A model generated the notes under the pieces. The model saw only the letters and a list, made by a program, of their open reading frames with translations, did not search any database and had not been told where the DNA came from. The position numbers and the translations under genes were made by a program. This document shows, one piece after another, positions 1 through 9,849 of a DNA stretch of 64,000 bases (within the stretch, counting starts at the first letter, position 1; the number at the start of each line of letters is the position of its first letter). The stretch is from Nipponacmea schrenckii. Its lineage: Eukaryota > Mollusca > Gastropoda > Lottiidae. The stretch spans positions 43,344,602 through 43,408,601 of the forward strand of contig JAUJPP010000003.1 of NCBI GenBank assembly GCA_030562195.1. The letters are read 5' to 3'.

Positions 1-1380
1 GTCATGTGGACATCAAATTAATAAATCTAAAATTTACTATCAGAACGATTTAGCTATATTTACTTAAAGTTGATAACTCACATTCACATTCAAAAACTAA
101 TTTCACTCTTAACAACATCGCCTTCAAATCTTAATGAGAAATCTGTATAAATAATAATGGAATAAGAAATGACTGGAGTTGTTAATTATAGATTACTTGA
201 CAAGATACTGAATAGCAAGATATGACCGAACTTACAACTTTCATTACCAACAAATTCACTTTAGTTCATATTGGTAGCTAGTAATCACAGTGGTGAAGAA
301 ATCAGTGCTTTTCAGATCTAATTCACTATAACACTGGGCGACATCATCTTAAAATAGCTCGAACGTTCATTATAATCTCATGCATGTTTGACTGGTTTCT
401 CAGAGGTAATGCTTTACTTCAAATAGTGAAGACGAAGATATATATTATAAAGCTATATAAAAAGTCATTCTATCTAAAGTAATGAACCAATTCTGAAAGC
501 GGTTGTCTTAACATGTTGCTCGACCTGTTTCAACCTCCAGCCAGCTACCTCGTTCATCCAGAATCCAAATATCTTTTAATTTGTTTCCAACTTGGAAGAA
601 TATACTTATGATAAAGTTGGCTGAGTAAACGCACATTGAGCGTATTTATTAAACCTTAACCAGAATTTGGCGTTTCTACATAGTGAAGGAATGGATTCTA
701 AAACACCACTGTATCGTGCAAAATCAAAACTGCTGCACACAGAAAACACGTTGTTGTAAAATACAGACACAAAGGTACCCTGGCGAATAAATGCGTTTTG
801 CCACTGTTTCAGATATTCCGGGGATTGCTTCTTCCTTCGTTTGGTGACCTACAGTAGGCTATGCTATGTCCTTTTATTGGACGGATGGTAATTTGAACAA
901 CAATCCTTTTTTTCAACCCTCTATCGGTTTAACTTTGTGAATGACATACAGTAATCTTGATTTCAACAGAGCTGAGATAAAATCATAGTATTTATTAAAG
1001 AATGGTAACAAATTACTTCTAGCGGTTAACATGGTGAATCATGAGAATTGGATAGAACCTAAAGTGACTCGGATATTAGAGATGTACAGATAAGAATAGT
1101 AAGAAAATTACAACGTGCTTAAATTGGTCGACCTTTCCCATGATGGTCATAAGGGAGTATAACATTAACAATAGGAAAGTATTAATCTCCCCATGGTATG
1201 GTCCATACTTTCAACTAATTTATCACTGTGTCCACTTATAGACTTGATTATTTTTATGACAAATCATAAAGACAACAGGCAATTCGTTCTTGTGATTCTT
1301 TGAAGCACGCACGGTTCCTTATAAAATGATTTAGTTCCCTTTCATAGCAGAAAATTAAAAACAGTAAGGAAATATATACC
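1..1380. other. gene-poor stretch
   Basis: No convincing gene. AT-rich DNA with stops in all frames. A 42-codon open stretch on the minus strand (636 down to 508, starting ATG TGC GTT) reads like protein in places (…DIWILDERGSWLEVE…), but no splice sites or neighbouring exons support it, so I do not call it a gene. Confidence 0.4.
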
Positions 1381-2000
1381 CCCTTTTAAAAAACAATTTA
1401 GCATTTTTTGATGCAATCCAACTAAGTAGAACAACTTTTTTGTTTTATCAAGGAATTATTCTACCCAAAAACCCCCAACGTTCTACATCAAGTATCTCGT
1501 TCCATGGCAATTCCTTAAAACAAAGGGGGGCCCAAACACGGCAAAACCGTTTCAGGATAAGGGAAAATTTGGGCAGCCAAACCCAAAAGAGGATGACTTA
1601 ATCATATCTAATTTAAATTTTAGTTTGTAACTTTTTTTTCATTAAAACAATTTAAGTATGGTGTCATATACATTATAGTACAAATAACAATCTTAGCTTC
1701 TTTGGTGCAATCCAACTAAGTAGAACACTTTTTGAGAAAATGTCATTATATCAAGGGAAATAACAATACAATAAACCGCACCAACGTTGACTACATTCAA
1801 GTATCTACGTATCCATGGCAAGTTCCTTAAAACAAATGCGGCGGCAATGCACGGCAACAATTATTTGTATAAGAATATTAAAGCTTTGCAATTTCACTAA
1901 ACAATAGTGATGAGTGAAATTTCATACTCTAATTAATATGTAATTAGTTGATGAATACACATATCTAATTACTTTATTAATAATAATAATTAAGTATTTT
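1381..2000. repeat. degraded tandem duplication (about 1381-1660 and 1679-2000)
   Basis: Two adjacent stretches carry the same sequence in the same order. Shared blocks include TGCAATCCAACTAAGTAGAA, then an ATCAAGG block, then CAACGTT…CTACAT…CAAGTATCT, then TCCATGGCAA…TTCCTTAAAACAAA, then CACGGCAA. The first copy differs mainly by lost or doubled bases in homopolymers (GGGGGG, AAAA, CCCCC). That is the error pattern of a low-quality read end, not ordinary divergence, so an assembly artefact is as likely as a real duplication. Confidence 0.7.
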
Positions 2001-3324
2001 GTGTGTTATTATCTTTATTAACCTAAATCCCATATGGATTGTTTTTTGCGTGATGTTTTTACTGTAGAACTGTCATCAGAATAATGGTTGTAATTCTATA
2101 TGTCAATATTTCTTTTCTCAAAACACTAGTTCATTCTACAGATAAAATGAAACTTATAACAAATTCTATTGAAAGTGTTGAACAACATAAACAAATATAT
2201 TCATCCCTGATTAGCAATAACTTTCCATTGAATGTCTTCACTGGTGATGCGACGGGACTGAAGCGTTCTGTGATAACTTGCTTTCAGATCTATCAGCTCT
2301 GTTTCCAGTTCCTCGGATAATTTATAAAGTACATGTATTAAACAAGTATTTGTAATATGATATTTGTTATTTTAGTAAGACTTGATATTATTTTCATTTG
2401 TTTTGTTTCGAAATACTATTTCCATGATGGTAACACGACACAATTCATTTCGACTGCCTTTGCATCTTTAACGTGCAAGTTGGGTTAATCAAAATGACGT
2501 TTCGTTTTTCCATCCATCACCTGACCTCAATCCCTTGCTGGAGGTACCGAATTGAAAAATACGAAGGTAGAATTCCTCATTTATAAGCCTCACATCATAG
2601 CACTTTTTCTCTATGCATAGTTTCCAACCTGGTAGATACACATTTGTCATCGAATTTATAAGTTTTAGAATCTGCCACAAACCAATATATGTGCGTGTTT
2701 TTATCAAGGTACTTTTTTTGGCCAGCTGTGAATCATAATGATTCCTACGACCACTTTTAAGGTTATTACATGTATTTACAGTCCCGAGCGCTGAGGATTT
2801 CTTTAATACAAACCTATTAAGATTCGATATATTAAAAAGAAAACCACGGGCGCCTAGGGTTTGAAATGATAACAGTGCAAGATCTGGAATAATAATTTAA
2901 CTGTTTGATTGGTCTCATTTCTGTGTTGGTGATTTTAGTTTTATGGACGACGAAAATGACGATCGACATTAAAGTATTGTCAGCTGAACAGGAATCATTA
3001 GACAACACAATATTTAAATATTCCACCGTGTAAATGCTCTATCATTGAAAGAGAAACAAGATTACACAAAAAGGCTTCAATAATATACTTCAACAGATTA
3101 CAAACACGGTAATGGTATTGCATTTATATATAACGAAATAAATCTTAATTACAGAATATTATTTAAATGTGACTGTTAATATCCTTATTACTAAACTGGT
3201 TATTTGAACGTAAGAGATTTTGATCCGCACTTTTACGCTGTCGAACGGCATTTGTTTTGTTTCTTTGTCTTTTTGCATGTATATTTTGATGACTGTTCGT
3301 TTCATGCACTTGTGCTCGTCTATT
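2001..3324. other. gene-poor stretch
   Basis: Nothing I can assign. A 72-codon open stretch on the minus strand at 2489-2707 is somewhat GC-richer than its surroundings, but it has no recognisable domain and no supporting splice sites. Confidence 0.4.
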
Positions 3325-3588
3325 CCTTTTGCGGTAATGTATCACAGGAGCAAATGTACTTGTGTATTTTCAAACAAATTGTACTTTGAAATATTGTATA
3401 TATTATGTCTTTTGTGGTCATGTACATGATCGCAGGAAATTAATTTGTCCATACATGCTCATGTACTTGTGTGTTTTTAAAAAAAATGTACATTGAAATA
3501 CTGTATATTTCTTTTGCGGTCATGTACTTTAAAGCCGGAACAGAATATGCACATGTGTATTTTTAAACAAATTGTTTGTTGAAACATG
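3325..3588 (+). repeat. three degenerate tandem copies, about 80-100 bp each
   Basis: Three successive units start at about 3325, 3409 and 3511. Each begins with CTTTTGYGGT, followed by ATGTA, a CATGTACTTGTGT or CACATGTGTAT block, TTTTTAAACAAA and TTGAAATA. The copies differ by substitutions and small indels, so this is an old local tandem repeat of unknown origin. Confidence 0.6.
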
Positions 3589-4181
3589 GGCTGAATGGTT
3601 GTACATTGGACCCAATTCTGACCCATGTACCATAAGGATTTTTTTTTATTATTGCACCAAAGAGTGAAAAAGACCAAATATAGCATATCAGATGTTTTAT
3701 GCGCTCACCAATGGTCTCATAAATATCTCATGACAATACAACATTGAAAACCCATATTTTGACATTCATGCGGATATTAAATTATCCCTTATAATTCTCC
3801 AAATCTTATCTCGATTTTTGTTCTTTAAGTAGAACGATGTGATATAGAACAGATATCTTTGGATGAATTTTATTTATAACGAGTTGATCAAATTATTTCA
3901 TAAACTATATGTTTTCTCAATTAAGACATTTGGTTAAATTTATGAAAATTCTCTGGTAGGACCACAAGTTTCTGTGGAGTTTTTGAGGATTATATTGGTT
4001 TAATTTAGGTTTAAAGACAGCTATCCTCTGTAGAATATTTTTTTCTGGTCTTTATTATCTAAATTAATTATCTAAAAAAAAATTATAAAAAAAATATATA
4101 AATATTGTCATATACATATTTGGAAAATAAAATACCAATAAAAAATAAGAATGGTCATATATATGCCCATATGCCCATATC
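3589..4181. other. non-coding, downstream of the minus-strand repeat-protein gene
   Basis: No gene seen. It contains TTTATT at 4051-4056, which reads AATAAA on the minus strand and could serve as a distal polyadenylation signal for the large reading frame ending at 4466. A/T runs occur around 4070-4100. Confidence 0.4.
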
Positions 4182-4240
4182 AGCCCATAAGGTGCAGAAG
4201 AGTGGGACGTAAAACTCCATTCACTTCATTTCATTTGCTG
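4182..4240 (+). mobile_element. SINE-like 3' tail fragment
   Basis: The block AGCCCATAAGGTGCAGAAGA followed by GTGGGACGTAAAACTCCATTC recurs at 38230-38281 (same strand) and in diverged form at 33145-33187 (opposite strand). It ends in a TTCACTTCATTTCATT run, like the simple-sequence tail of a retroposon. GGACGTAAAAC plus a CATT-rich tail is, as I recall, typical of the 3' end of molluscan SINEs. No tRNA-related head or target duplication could be delimited. Confidence 0.45.
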
Positions 4241-4464
4241 ATAAAAAGCAATTGGAATATTATCATGCTAAATATCATTAAGGGAATATTACAAAGATAC
4301 ATAGCTTCCATGATAAATAGGAAATCGAATAATAGTATGATACAGCGATACTTCCATTTAATATAATATAAAACATTTGAAATGCTATTGTAGTATATTA
4401 CAATTGAAATGTAAACAAAACCATACAAATGATTTTTACATACTTTTTCTGTACGCAATCAATT

Positions 4465-4470
4465 TTTATT
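4465..4470 (-). terminator. candidate polyadenylation signal overlapping a stop codon
   Basis: TTTATT on the plus strand is AATAAA on the minus strand. It overlaps the TAA stop (4468-4466) of the large minus-strand reading frame. If used, the 3' UTR would be only about 10-30 nt. A second AATAAA about 410 nt further on (4056-4051) is an alternative. Confidence 0.35.
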
Positions 4471-7400
4471 TGCTGAAATTCTTTCCTTTCTTGTCTTTCT
4501 TAGCCACCATTTTATACTGTCCTGTGTCGTAGTTACATGCGCCTACTTTTGCGTTCAGTTGATTTTTCGTGAGTGTGACGTACATGTATTCTTTAAATGC
4601 TTTAATTTTTTTTTTGAAGCCTTTCTTCTTTTCCTTAGTTCCCTGAGACACCTCACTTGAGCTGTTATTACCAATACTCTCTTTATCATCACCTTCTATT
4701 TCAAGTCTCTTAGCATCCCCTTCTCTTTCAAGTTTCCAGGCTTTACCTTGTTTTTCCAGGATCTTTACATCTTCATATTTATTAGTATCGAAGTTCTTGT
4801 GGAGATCTTTTGAAACTGAGCTAGCCAGGAATATGGAGTAATTAGCCTTTTGAACTGTAATCCTTATTTTTGTGTTTTCTATTTTAAGTTCTCGTATGAC
4901 ATTGTTATTGTAACTTTCATCATTCTGGTCGCTCTCGTTTTTAGATTCAGATCTTTGTGTTCCACAGATCTGTTCGTCGACCGTATCACTTACGATTGGA
5001 ATAGAATAATCCATTGAGAAGCATGAAACATAATTTCTAGGTTTATGAACAGCTTTTAGCAGATCACCCTTTTCTGTTTGAGGACTGATCTTTTGCGCTC
5101 TCCTTCTCTTCATTTTGATATTCTTTGCAGACCTTGATGCAAGTTGCCGCTGCATCATTTGGGGAAACAGACTTTTTGGCGACATGACTGAGGTTTTAGG
5201 TTTGTTGTTATAGGAGTGTTTATTCTTTGGAGATGGAGGTAACATTCGTGTCTTATGGTCTTCAATTTTGGCAGTCTCATATTTGACATATTTGTCTTTT
5301 GGAGATTTAAAAGTAGATAATCTCTGACAAGTCAGTGATTTCTGTGTTGATTCCATGAGTTGAGGATTTATGTACCTGTTAGGCTGATATGGTTCTGTGG
5401 TGCCATTCTTCAAATATTTTTTCAAAATTTCTTCTATTACAGTGTTCTGTCTTGGACTCTTGTACAACTGTCTTTCCCATCCACCCGCGGTGTCCGTATC
5501 TTCTTTTAGTCTTTTGTTTTCTATTGGCTGATATATTTCCCTTGTGTCATTCTTCAAATACTTCTGTAAAATATTTTCTATTATGCCATTTTTTGTCTGA
5601 CTTTCCATGAAGCTGTTTGTGTTTTGACGTCTACTGTATGTTGAATGTATTATGTCCCTCTTTTCTTGTCTAGCTTCTTCTAATGTACTGACAGCGATAG
5701 TGTTTAACAGCCCTGTACACCTTTGCTTAACCTTTTCTATGCGAGCATCCATATCAACCTCTCCTCGACTTTCAACACTTCTTTTTACTCTTTCCCAGTA
5801 AGTCTCCGTATACTTTATTTCTTCATGAACACTTCCATTAATTTGTCTGTTATTTGTGTTTTCTTCGATGATGAATTGTGGACGCAATGGTGTTTCCGTC
5901 CTTAACAATGCTTCGTGTACCTTTAATCTAACATGCTCATTGTCTTCTTTTTTATCTTTTGAGTTTGGTTGTAAAATATCATCGGGCCTAGCTCCAAATA
6001 AACCTCTTGTACTTTCTTCTCTTGTTACACTATCTTCCCTTTTTGTACTTTCTTTTCTTTTTGTACTTTCTTTTCTTTTTGTACTTTCATTGTTTATTAC
6101 ATCATCTTTCTTTCTCGTACCCCATTCCTTTTCTGTAGTCTGTTCGACTTTTGCTTGTTTTCGTGTACTTTCGCAACAATTTGTATCATCCCCCCTTCTT
6201 GTACTTTCTTTCCTTCTAATACTTTCATACATGTGTATACTTTCGTGCCAACTTTTGTCTTCTCCTCCACGCGTACTTTCTTTCTTTTTTATACTTTCAT
6301 TCCTGTATGTACTTTCGTGCCAACTTGTGTCTTCTCCTCCACGTGTACTTTCTTTCTTTTTAATACTTTCATACCTGTGTGAACTTTCGTGCCAACCTGT
6401 TTCTTCTCCTACACGTGTACTTTCTTTCCTTCTAATACTTTCATTCATGTGTGTACTTTCGTGCCAACTTGAGTCTTCTCCTCCACGCGCACTTTCTTTC
6501 ATTTTAATACTTTCATTTCTGTGTGTTCTTTCGTGCCAACTTATGTTTTCTGATCCACGTGTACTTTCTTTCTTTTTAATATCTTCATTCCTGTGTGTAC
6601 TTTCGTGCCAATTTGTATCTTCTCCTACGCGTGTACTTTCTTTCTTTTTAATACTTTCATTCCTGTGTGTACTTTCGTGCCAATTTGTATCTTCTCCTAC
6701 GCGCGTACTTTCGTTCTTTTTAATACTTTGATCCCTGTGTGTACTTTCGTGCCAACTTGTGTCTTCTCCTCCACGTGTACTTTCTTTCTCTTTAATACTT
6801 TCGTTCTTGTCTGTACTTTTGTGCCAACTTGCGTCTTCTCCACCACGTGTACTTTCTTTCTTTTTAATACTTTCATTCCTGTGTGAACTTTCGTGCCAAC
6901 TTGTGTCTTCTCCTCCACGTGAACTTTCTTTCTTTTTAATACTTTCATTCCTGTGAGAACTTTCGTGCCAACTTGTGTCTTCTCCTCCACGCGCACTTTC
7001 TTTCTTTTTAATACTTTCGTTCCTGTGTGTACTTTCGTGCCAACTTGTGTCTTCTCCCCCACGCGTACTTTCTTTCTTTTTAACACTTTCATTCCTGTGT
7101 GTACTTTCGTGCCAACTTGTGTCTTCTCCTCCACGTGAACTTTCTTTCTTTATAATACTTTCATTCCTGTGAGAACTTTCGTGCCAACTTGTGTCTTCTC
7201 CTCCACGCTTACTTTCTTTCTTTTTAATACTTTCGTTCCTGTGTGTACTTTCGTGCCAACTTGTGTCTTCTCCTCCACGCGTACTTTCTTTCTTTTTAAT
7301 ACTTTCATTCCTGTGAGAACTTTCGTGCCAACTTGTGTCTTCTCCTCCACGCGTACTTTCTTTCTTTTTAATACTTTCGTTCCTGTGTGTACTTTCGTGC

Positions 7401-8806
7401 CAACTTGTGTCTTCTCCTCCACGCGTACTTTCTTTCTCTTTAATACTTTCGTTCCTGTCTGTACTTTTGTGCCAAATTGCGTCTTCTCCACCACGTGTAC
7501 TTTCTTTCTTTTTAATACTTTCATTCCTGTGTGTACTTTCGTGCCAACTTGTGTCTTCTCCTCCACGTGTACTTTCTTTCTTTTTAATACTTTCATTCCT
7601 GTGTGTACTTTCGTGCCAACTTGTGTCTTCTCCTCCACGTGTACTTTCTTTCTCTTTAATACTTTCGTTCCTGTCTGTACTTTTGTGCCAAATTGCGTCT
7701 TCTCCACCACGTGTACTTTCTTTCTTTTTAATACTTTCATTCCTGTGTGAACTTTCGTGCCAACTTGTGTCTTCTCCACCCCTTGTACTTTCCTTCTTTT
7801 TAATACCTTCATTCCTGTGTGTACTTTCGTGTAAAATTGCGCCTTCTCCTTCACGTATACTTTCTTTCTTTCTGTTATTGTCTCCCCTCCCTCCACTACT
7901 TCCCCTTATTGCACGTTCCTCCCATTTTGAACTTGTCATCGTTGCTTTATGCTTCAACTTTAAGTTTCTGGGTTCCGATTTGTTTATTTGTAACATTAAT
8001 CCTTGCTTTACTGCATATTTAGAAAGAAATTCTTTAATTTGCGCATTTTCTTCTTCTCTTCTCTCTTCTGCCTCAAGATCCAAAGTTTTACCCTTGAATC
8101 CATGTTTTGCTACATAATCCTTTAACTCTGACGTTTTAGCTGGTTCGAGCTTTTCCAATTTTTTCCATCGCTTCTCGATTTCAGAAGACATCTTAGACTT
8201 AGCAATGTCTATTTTGGTGTCTTCGTAGCTTCCTGTTGTAGTTGAATCCGAACCCCTTGTTTCACACGAACCAACCATTCGAATTACTTCATTCCGTTCT
8301 TGTAAGGCTCTATCCATACTTTTCATCTTAAATTGGGAAACATATTTCCGGTTCTTTTCTTCTCCACAGCAAGCAAGGCGACGTTCTTTCTGTTGTTGAG
8401 ATAGTATTACTGCATCCTTACGCCAGTTTCTTTCTTCTAGTTGCCTCTCTTCTTCATATAACCATGATAAGTTTAATTTTGGAATATGGATACCATTGAC
8501 GATGATATAAGTTGGTTCCTCTACTGTATGTCCTATGTACTTACCAGATATACGTTCTGAACACTCGGTATATTCTATTCTTCGTTCTGAGCTTCGTTCT
8601 GAACTCCCTATATTGTCTATAGTTTGTTCTGTAATTGGAGCCTGTTTTGAATCGTTAAATTCTGAACTCTGTTCCGCAATCTCAGTTATTTCAGTGACCC
8701 TTTCATTACTACCAGTTAGTTCATTGCAACTATTCTTTACACAAGGTTTTGATGTGTCGATAATGTCTACACTTCCTTGAATACAACACCAACATCCGTT
8801 CGGCAT
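4466..8806 (-). CDS. large hydrophilic repeat protein, function unknown (1446 aa)
   Basis: One uninterrupted reading frame, starting at the ATG at 8806 (MPNGCWCCIQG…) and ending with TAA at 4466. I do not recognise the family. Three parts are visible. Residues 1-312 are charged and helix-prone, with a Cys-rich start (CWCC) and Glu/Lys/Arg-rich stretches around WLYEEERQLEERNW and RALQERNEV. Residues 313-864 are 23 tandem 24-residue repeats. Residues 865-1446 hold KRKEST hexapeptide repeats, two copies of an IE-IL-KYLKN motif (about residues 1073 and 1122) and a very basic tail (KEKKKGFKKKIKAF…KKDKKGKNFSK). No signal peptide, membrane segment or catalytic motif is visible, so it is probably an intracellular, largely disordered or coiled protein. 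An in-frame TAA lies 30 nt upstream of the ATG, which supports this start. The frame stays open through non-repetitive flanks in AT-rich DNA, which strongly supports coding. A splice acceptor just upstream suggests at least one 5' exon elsewhere. Confidence 0.85.
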   Translation of the reverse strand: MPNGCWCCIQGSVDIIDTSKPCVKNSCNELTGSNERVTEITEIAEQSSEFNDSKQAPITEQTIDNIGSSERSSERRIEYTECSERISGKYIGHTVEEPTYIIVNGIHIPKLNLSWLYEEERQLEERNWRKDAVILSQQQKERRLACCGEEKNRKYVSQFKMKSMDRALQERNEVIRMVGSCETRGSDSTTTGSYEDTKIDIAKSKMSSEIEKRWKKLEKLEPAKTSELKDYVAKHGFKGKTLDLEAEERREEENAQIKEFLSKYAVKQGLMLQINKSEPRNLKLKHKATMTSSKWEERAIRGSSGGRGDNNRKKESIREGEGAILHESTHRNEGIKKKESTRGGEDTSWHESSHRNESIKKKESTRGGEDAIWHKSTDRNESIKEKESTRGGEDTSWHESTHRNESIKKKESTRGGEDTSWHESTHRNESIKKKESTRGGEDAIWHKSTDRNESIKEKESTRGGEDTSWHESTHRNESIKKKESTRGGEDTSWHESSHRNESIKKKESTRGGEDTSWHESTHRNESIKKKESKRGGEDTSWHESSHRNESIIKKESSRGGEDTSWHESTHRNESVKKKESTRGGEDTSWHESTHRNESIKKKESARGGEDTSWHESSHRNESIKKKESSRGGEDTSWHESSHRNESIKKKESTRGGEDASWHKSTDKNESIKEKESTRGGEDTSWHESTHRDQSIKKNESTRVGEDTNWHESTHRNESIKKKESTRVGEDTNWHESTHRNEDIKKKESTRGSENISWHERTHRNESIKMKESARGGEDSSWHESTHMNESIRRKESTRVGEETGWHESSHRYESIKKKESTRGGEDTSWHESTYRNESIKKKESTRGGEDKSWHESIHMYESIRRKESTRRGDDTNCCESTRKQAKVEQTTEKEWGTRKKDDVINNESTKRKESTKRKESTKREDSVTREESTRGLFGARPDDILQPNSKDKKEDNEHVRLKVHEALLRTETPLRPQFIIEENTNNRQINGSVHEEIKYTETYWERVKRSVESRGEVDMDARIEKVKQRCTGLLNTIAVSTLEEARQEKRDIIHSTYSRRQNTNSFMESQTKNGIIENILQKYLKNDTREIYQPIENKRLKEDTDTAGGWERQLYKSPRQNTVIEEILKKYLKNGTTEPYQPNRYINPQLMESTQKSLTCQRLSTFKSPKDKYVKYETAKIEDHKTRMLPPSPKNKHSYNNKPKTSVMSPKSLFPQMMQRQLASRSAKNIKMKRRRAQKISPQTEKGDLLKAVHKPRNYVSCFSMDYSIPIVSDTVDEQICGTQRSESKNESDQNDESYNNNVIRELKIENTKIRITVQKANYSIFLASSVSKDLHKNFDTNKYEDVKILEKQGKAWKLEREGDAKRLEIEGDDKESIGNNSSSEVSQGTKEKKKGFKKKIKAFKEYMYVTLTKNQLNAKVGACNYDTGQYKMVAKKDKKGKNFSK
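6038..6090 (-). repeat. 18-bp tandem repeat encoding KRKEST
   Basis: Three near-identical 18-bp units (plus strand TTTTTGTACTTTCTTTTC) encode ESTKRK hexapeptides, directly C-terminal to the 24-residue array. EST followed by basic residues is also the core of the longer unit, so the short array probably arose from it. Confidence 0.75.
6215..7870 (-). repeat. 72-bp tandem repeat array, 23 units (residues 313-864)
   Basis: Twenty-three consecutive units of exactly 72 bp follow one another with no indel. Each encodes 24 residues: KK followed by ESTRGGEDTSWHESTHRN and then ESIK. The Trp-His pair and the RGGED core are nearly invariant; variants are mostly single substitutions (STR/SSR/SAR, THR/SHR/TDR). 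Units 3-4 and 6-7, with units 15-16 in weaker form, share an AIWHKSTD (or ASWHKSTD) unit followed by a unit that starts EKEST, so blocks of more than one unit were duplicated. A degenerate 24th unit follows, down to about 6165. The high similarity suggests recent unequal exchange or gene conversion. Confidence 0.95.
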
Positions 8807-8991
8807 CCTGTATCTGTATAAGTAAAAACTCGTTTACCTTGGTAAACTTCTCAAACAGTTCTCTACGAAAATTTGACAATTCTCTTGAATAAATGTGAAA
8901 ACAATTTCGAAAATTGCTAAAAATTGTTGAGCGCTGTTAAATTGCTTCTGTTTGTCTTCGCGACGTTATCCAGAATATTAAAAATCGTCTA
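8807..8991 (-). promoter_or_regulatory. upstream region of the repeat-protein gene with a splice acceptor
   Basis: Read on the minus strand, the bases before the ATG are a pyrimidine-rich TTTTTACTTATACAG followed by ATACAGG and the ATG. This is a good 3' splice site 7 nt before the start codon, so the 1446-codon frame is probably (part of) a downstream exon with a spliced 5' leader. No matching donor or first exon was identified. Confidence 0.45.
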
Positions 8992-8999
8992 TGACGTCA
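8992..8999. promoter_or_regulatory. full palindromic CRE (TGACGTCA)
   Basis: The complete cAMP-response-element octamer lies 185 bp upstream of the start codon of the large minus-strand reading frame. The same octamer also occurs at 60075-60082 (inside a coding exon) and at 63739-63746, so its presence alone is not proof of function. Confidence 0.4.
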
Positions 9000-9849
9000 T
9001 AAAGCTTTTTACTAGCTAATTCTATTGTTTAAAACAGTCTTATTTCTAATACGAAAATAGCTTCCAAATAATCAACCTTTTGTCTTGAGGAATTTGAGGA
9101 ATGTTCTAACCGTTAAACTGCAACATTTGATATATTTAATCGTATGCGTATTCACCCATAACAAGATAATAGTTATATAATGATTTTCTATATGAATAAA
9201 TATTTCAAAAAAAAAAAAACACAGGCCTTAATGTTGCATACAAATTTGATGTGTCAAACAACCAAACGCATTAAACATCGCAAAAAATTCATACATCTTC
9301 AAGACATGCCGACAGGCATCATTACTTTCTAACTTTAATGCCATGGATCTTAGCAATTTCTGTGTTTCTCTATGTAACGTGCTGGAATTTAACTATTTAA
9401 TTTCTTATTGATGTGACGATGACTCACAAATAAAATGGGTCGCCTCACTCACCCACACTGTCAATAAGTCATGTAGTCTATACTTCAGTATTATACCGGT
9501 AGGGTAGGGATCTGAAATAGGGGATAGGTGTTTTTTTTTTTTGAGTATTGTGAGAAATCGTCAATGACTGTAGGTCACATTGCTGAAAAATCAAAAAAAA
9601 TTCTAATCATTACTTCCGATAGCGGTAGAATTCTAACGCAGAGACTATATGGCGCGATATTCTTTTCAACATAAGAACATTATTTATTAAGTGCCATATT
9701 TTTTCGAACAAAAATATCGATTTAAAGTAGATCGATTTAAATGGTCCGATTGCGATGAAATTCGGTGTGAGTATTCAGAATAATCTCCTTAACATGACCT
9801 GGTCTCTTTAACTGGATAAACTATTAAAATCAAGAGGTACAAAAATGAA
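9000..9849. other. gene-free stretch
   Basis: No gene or clear element. It contains poly-A and poly-T runs near 9208-9222 and 9530-9542. Confidence 0.4.

Noticed and set aside
508..636. Minus-strand 42-codon frame with protein-like sequence (DIWILDERGSWLEVE)
   Set aside because: It is short and has no splice sites or homologous neighbour that I can see. I considered but could not support a link to the open stretch at 2489-2707, which shares only a short CCAAGTTGGAAAC-like block.
5856..8117. Long plus-strand open frames (up to about 290 codons) rich in Phe/Leu/Cys, and other minus-strand frames (145 and 248 codons), over the repeat array
   Set aside because: The 72-bp unit is a multiple of three, so any frame with no stop in one unit stays open through the whole array. 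These are shadows of the 1446-codon frame, which alone stays open through the non-repetitive flanks.
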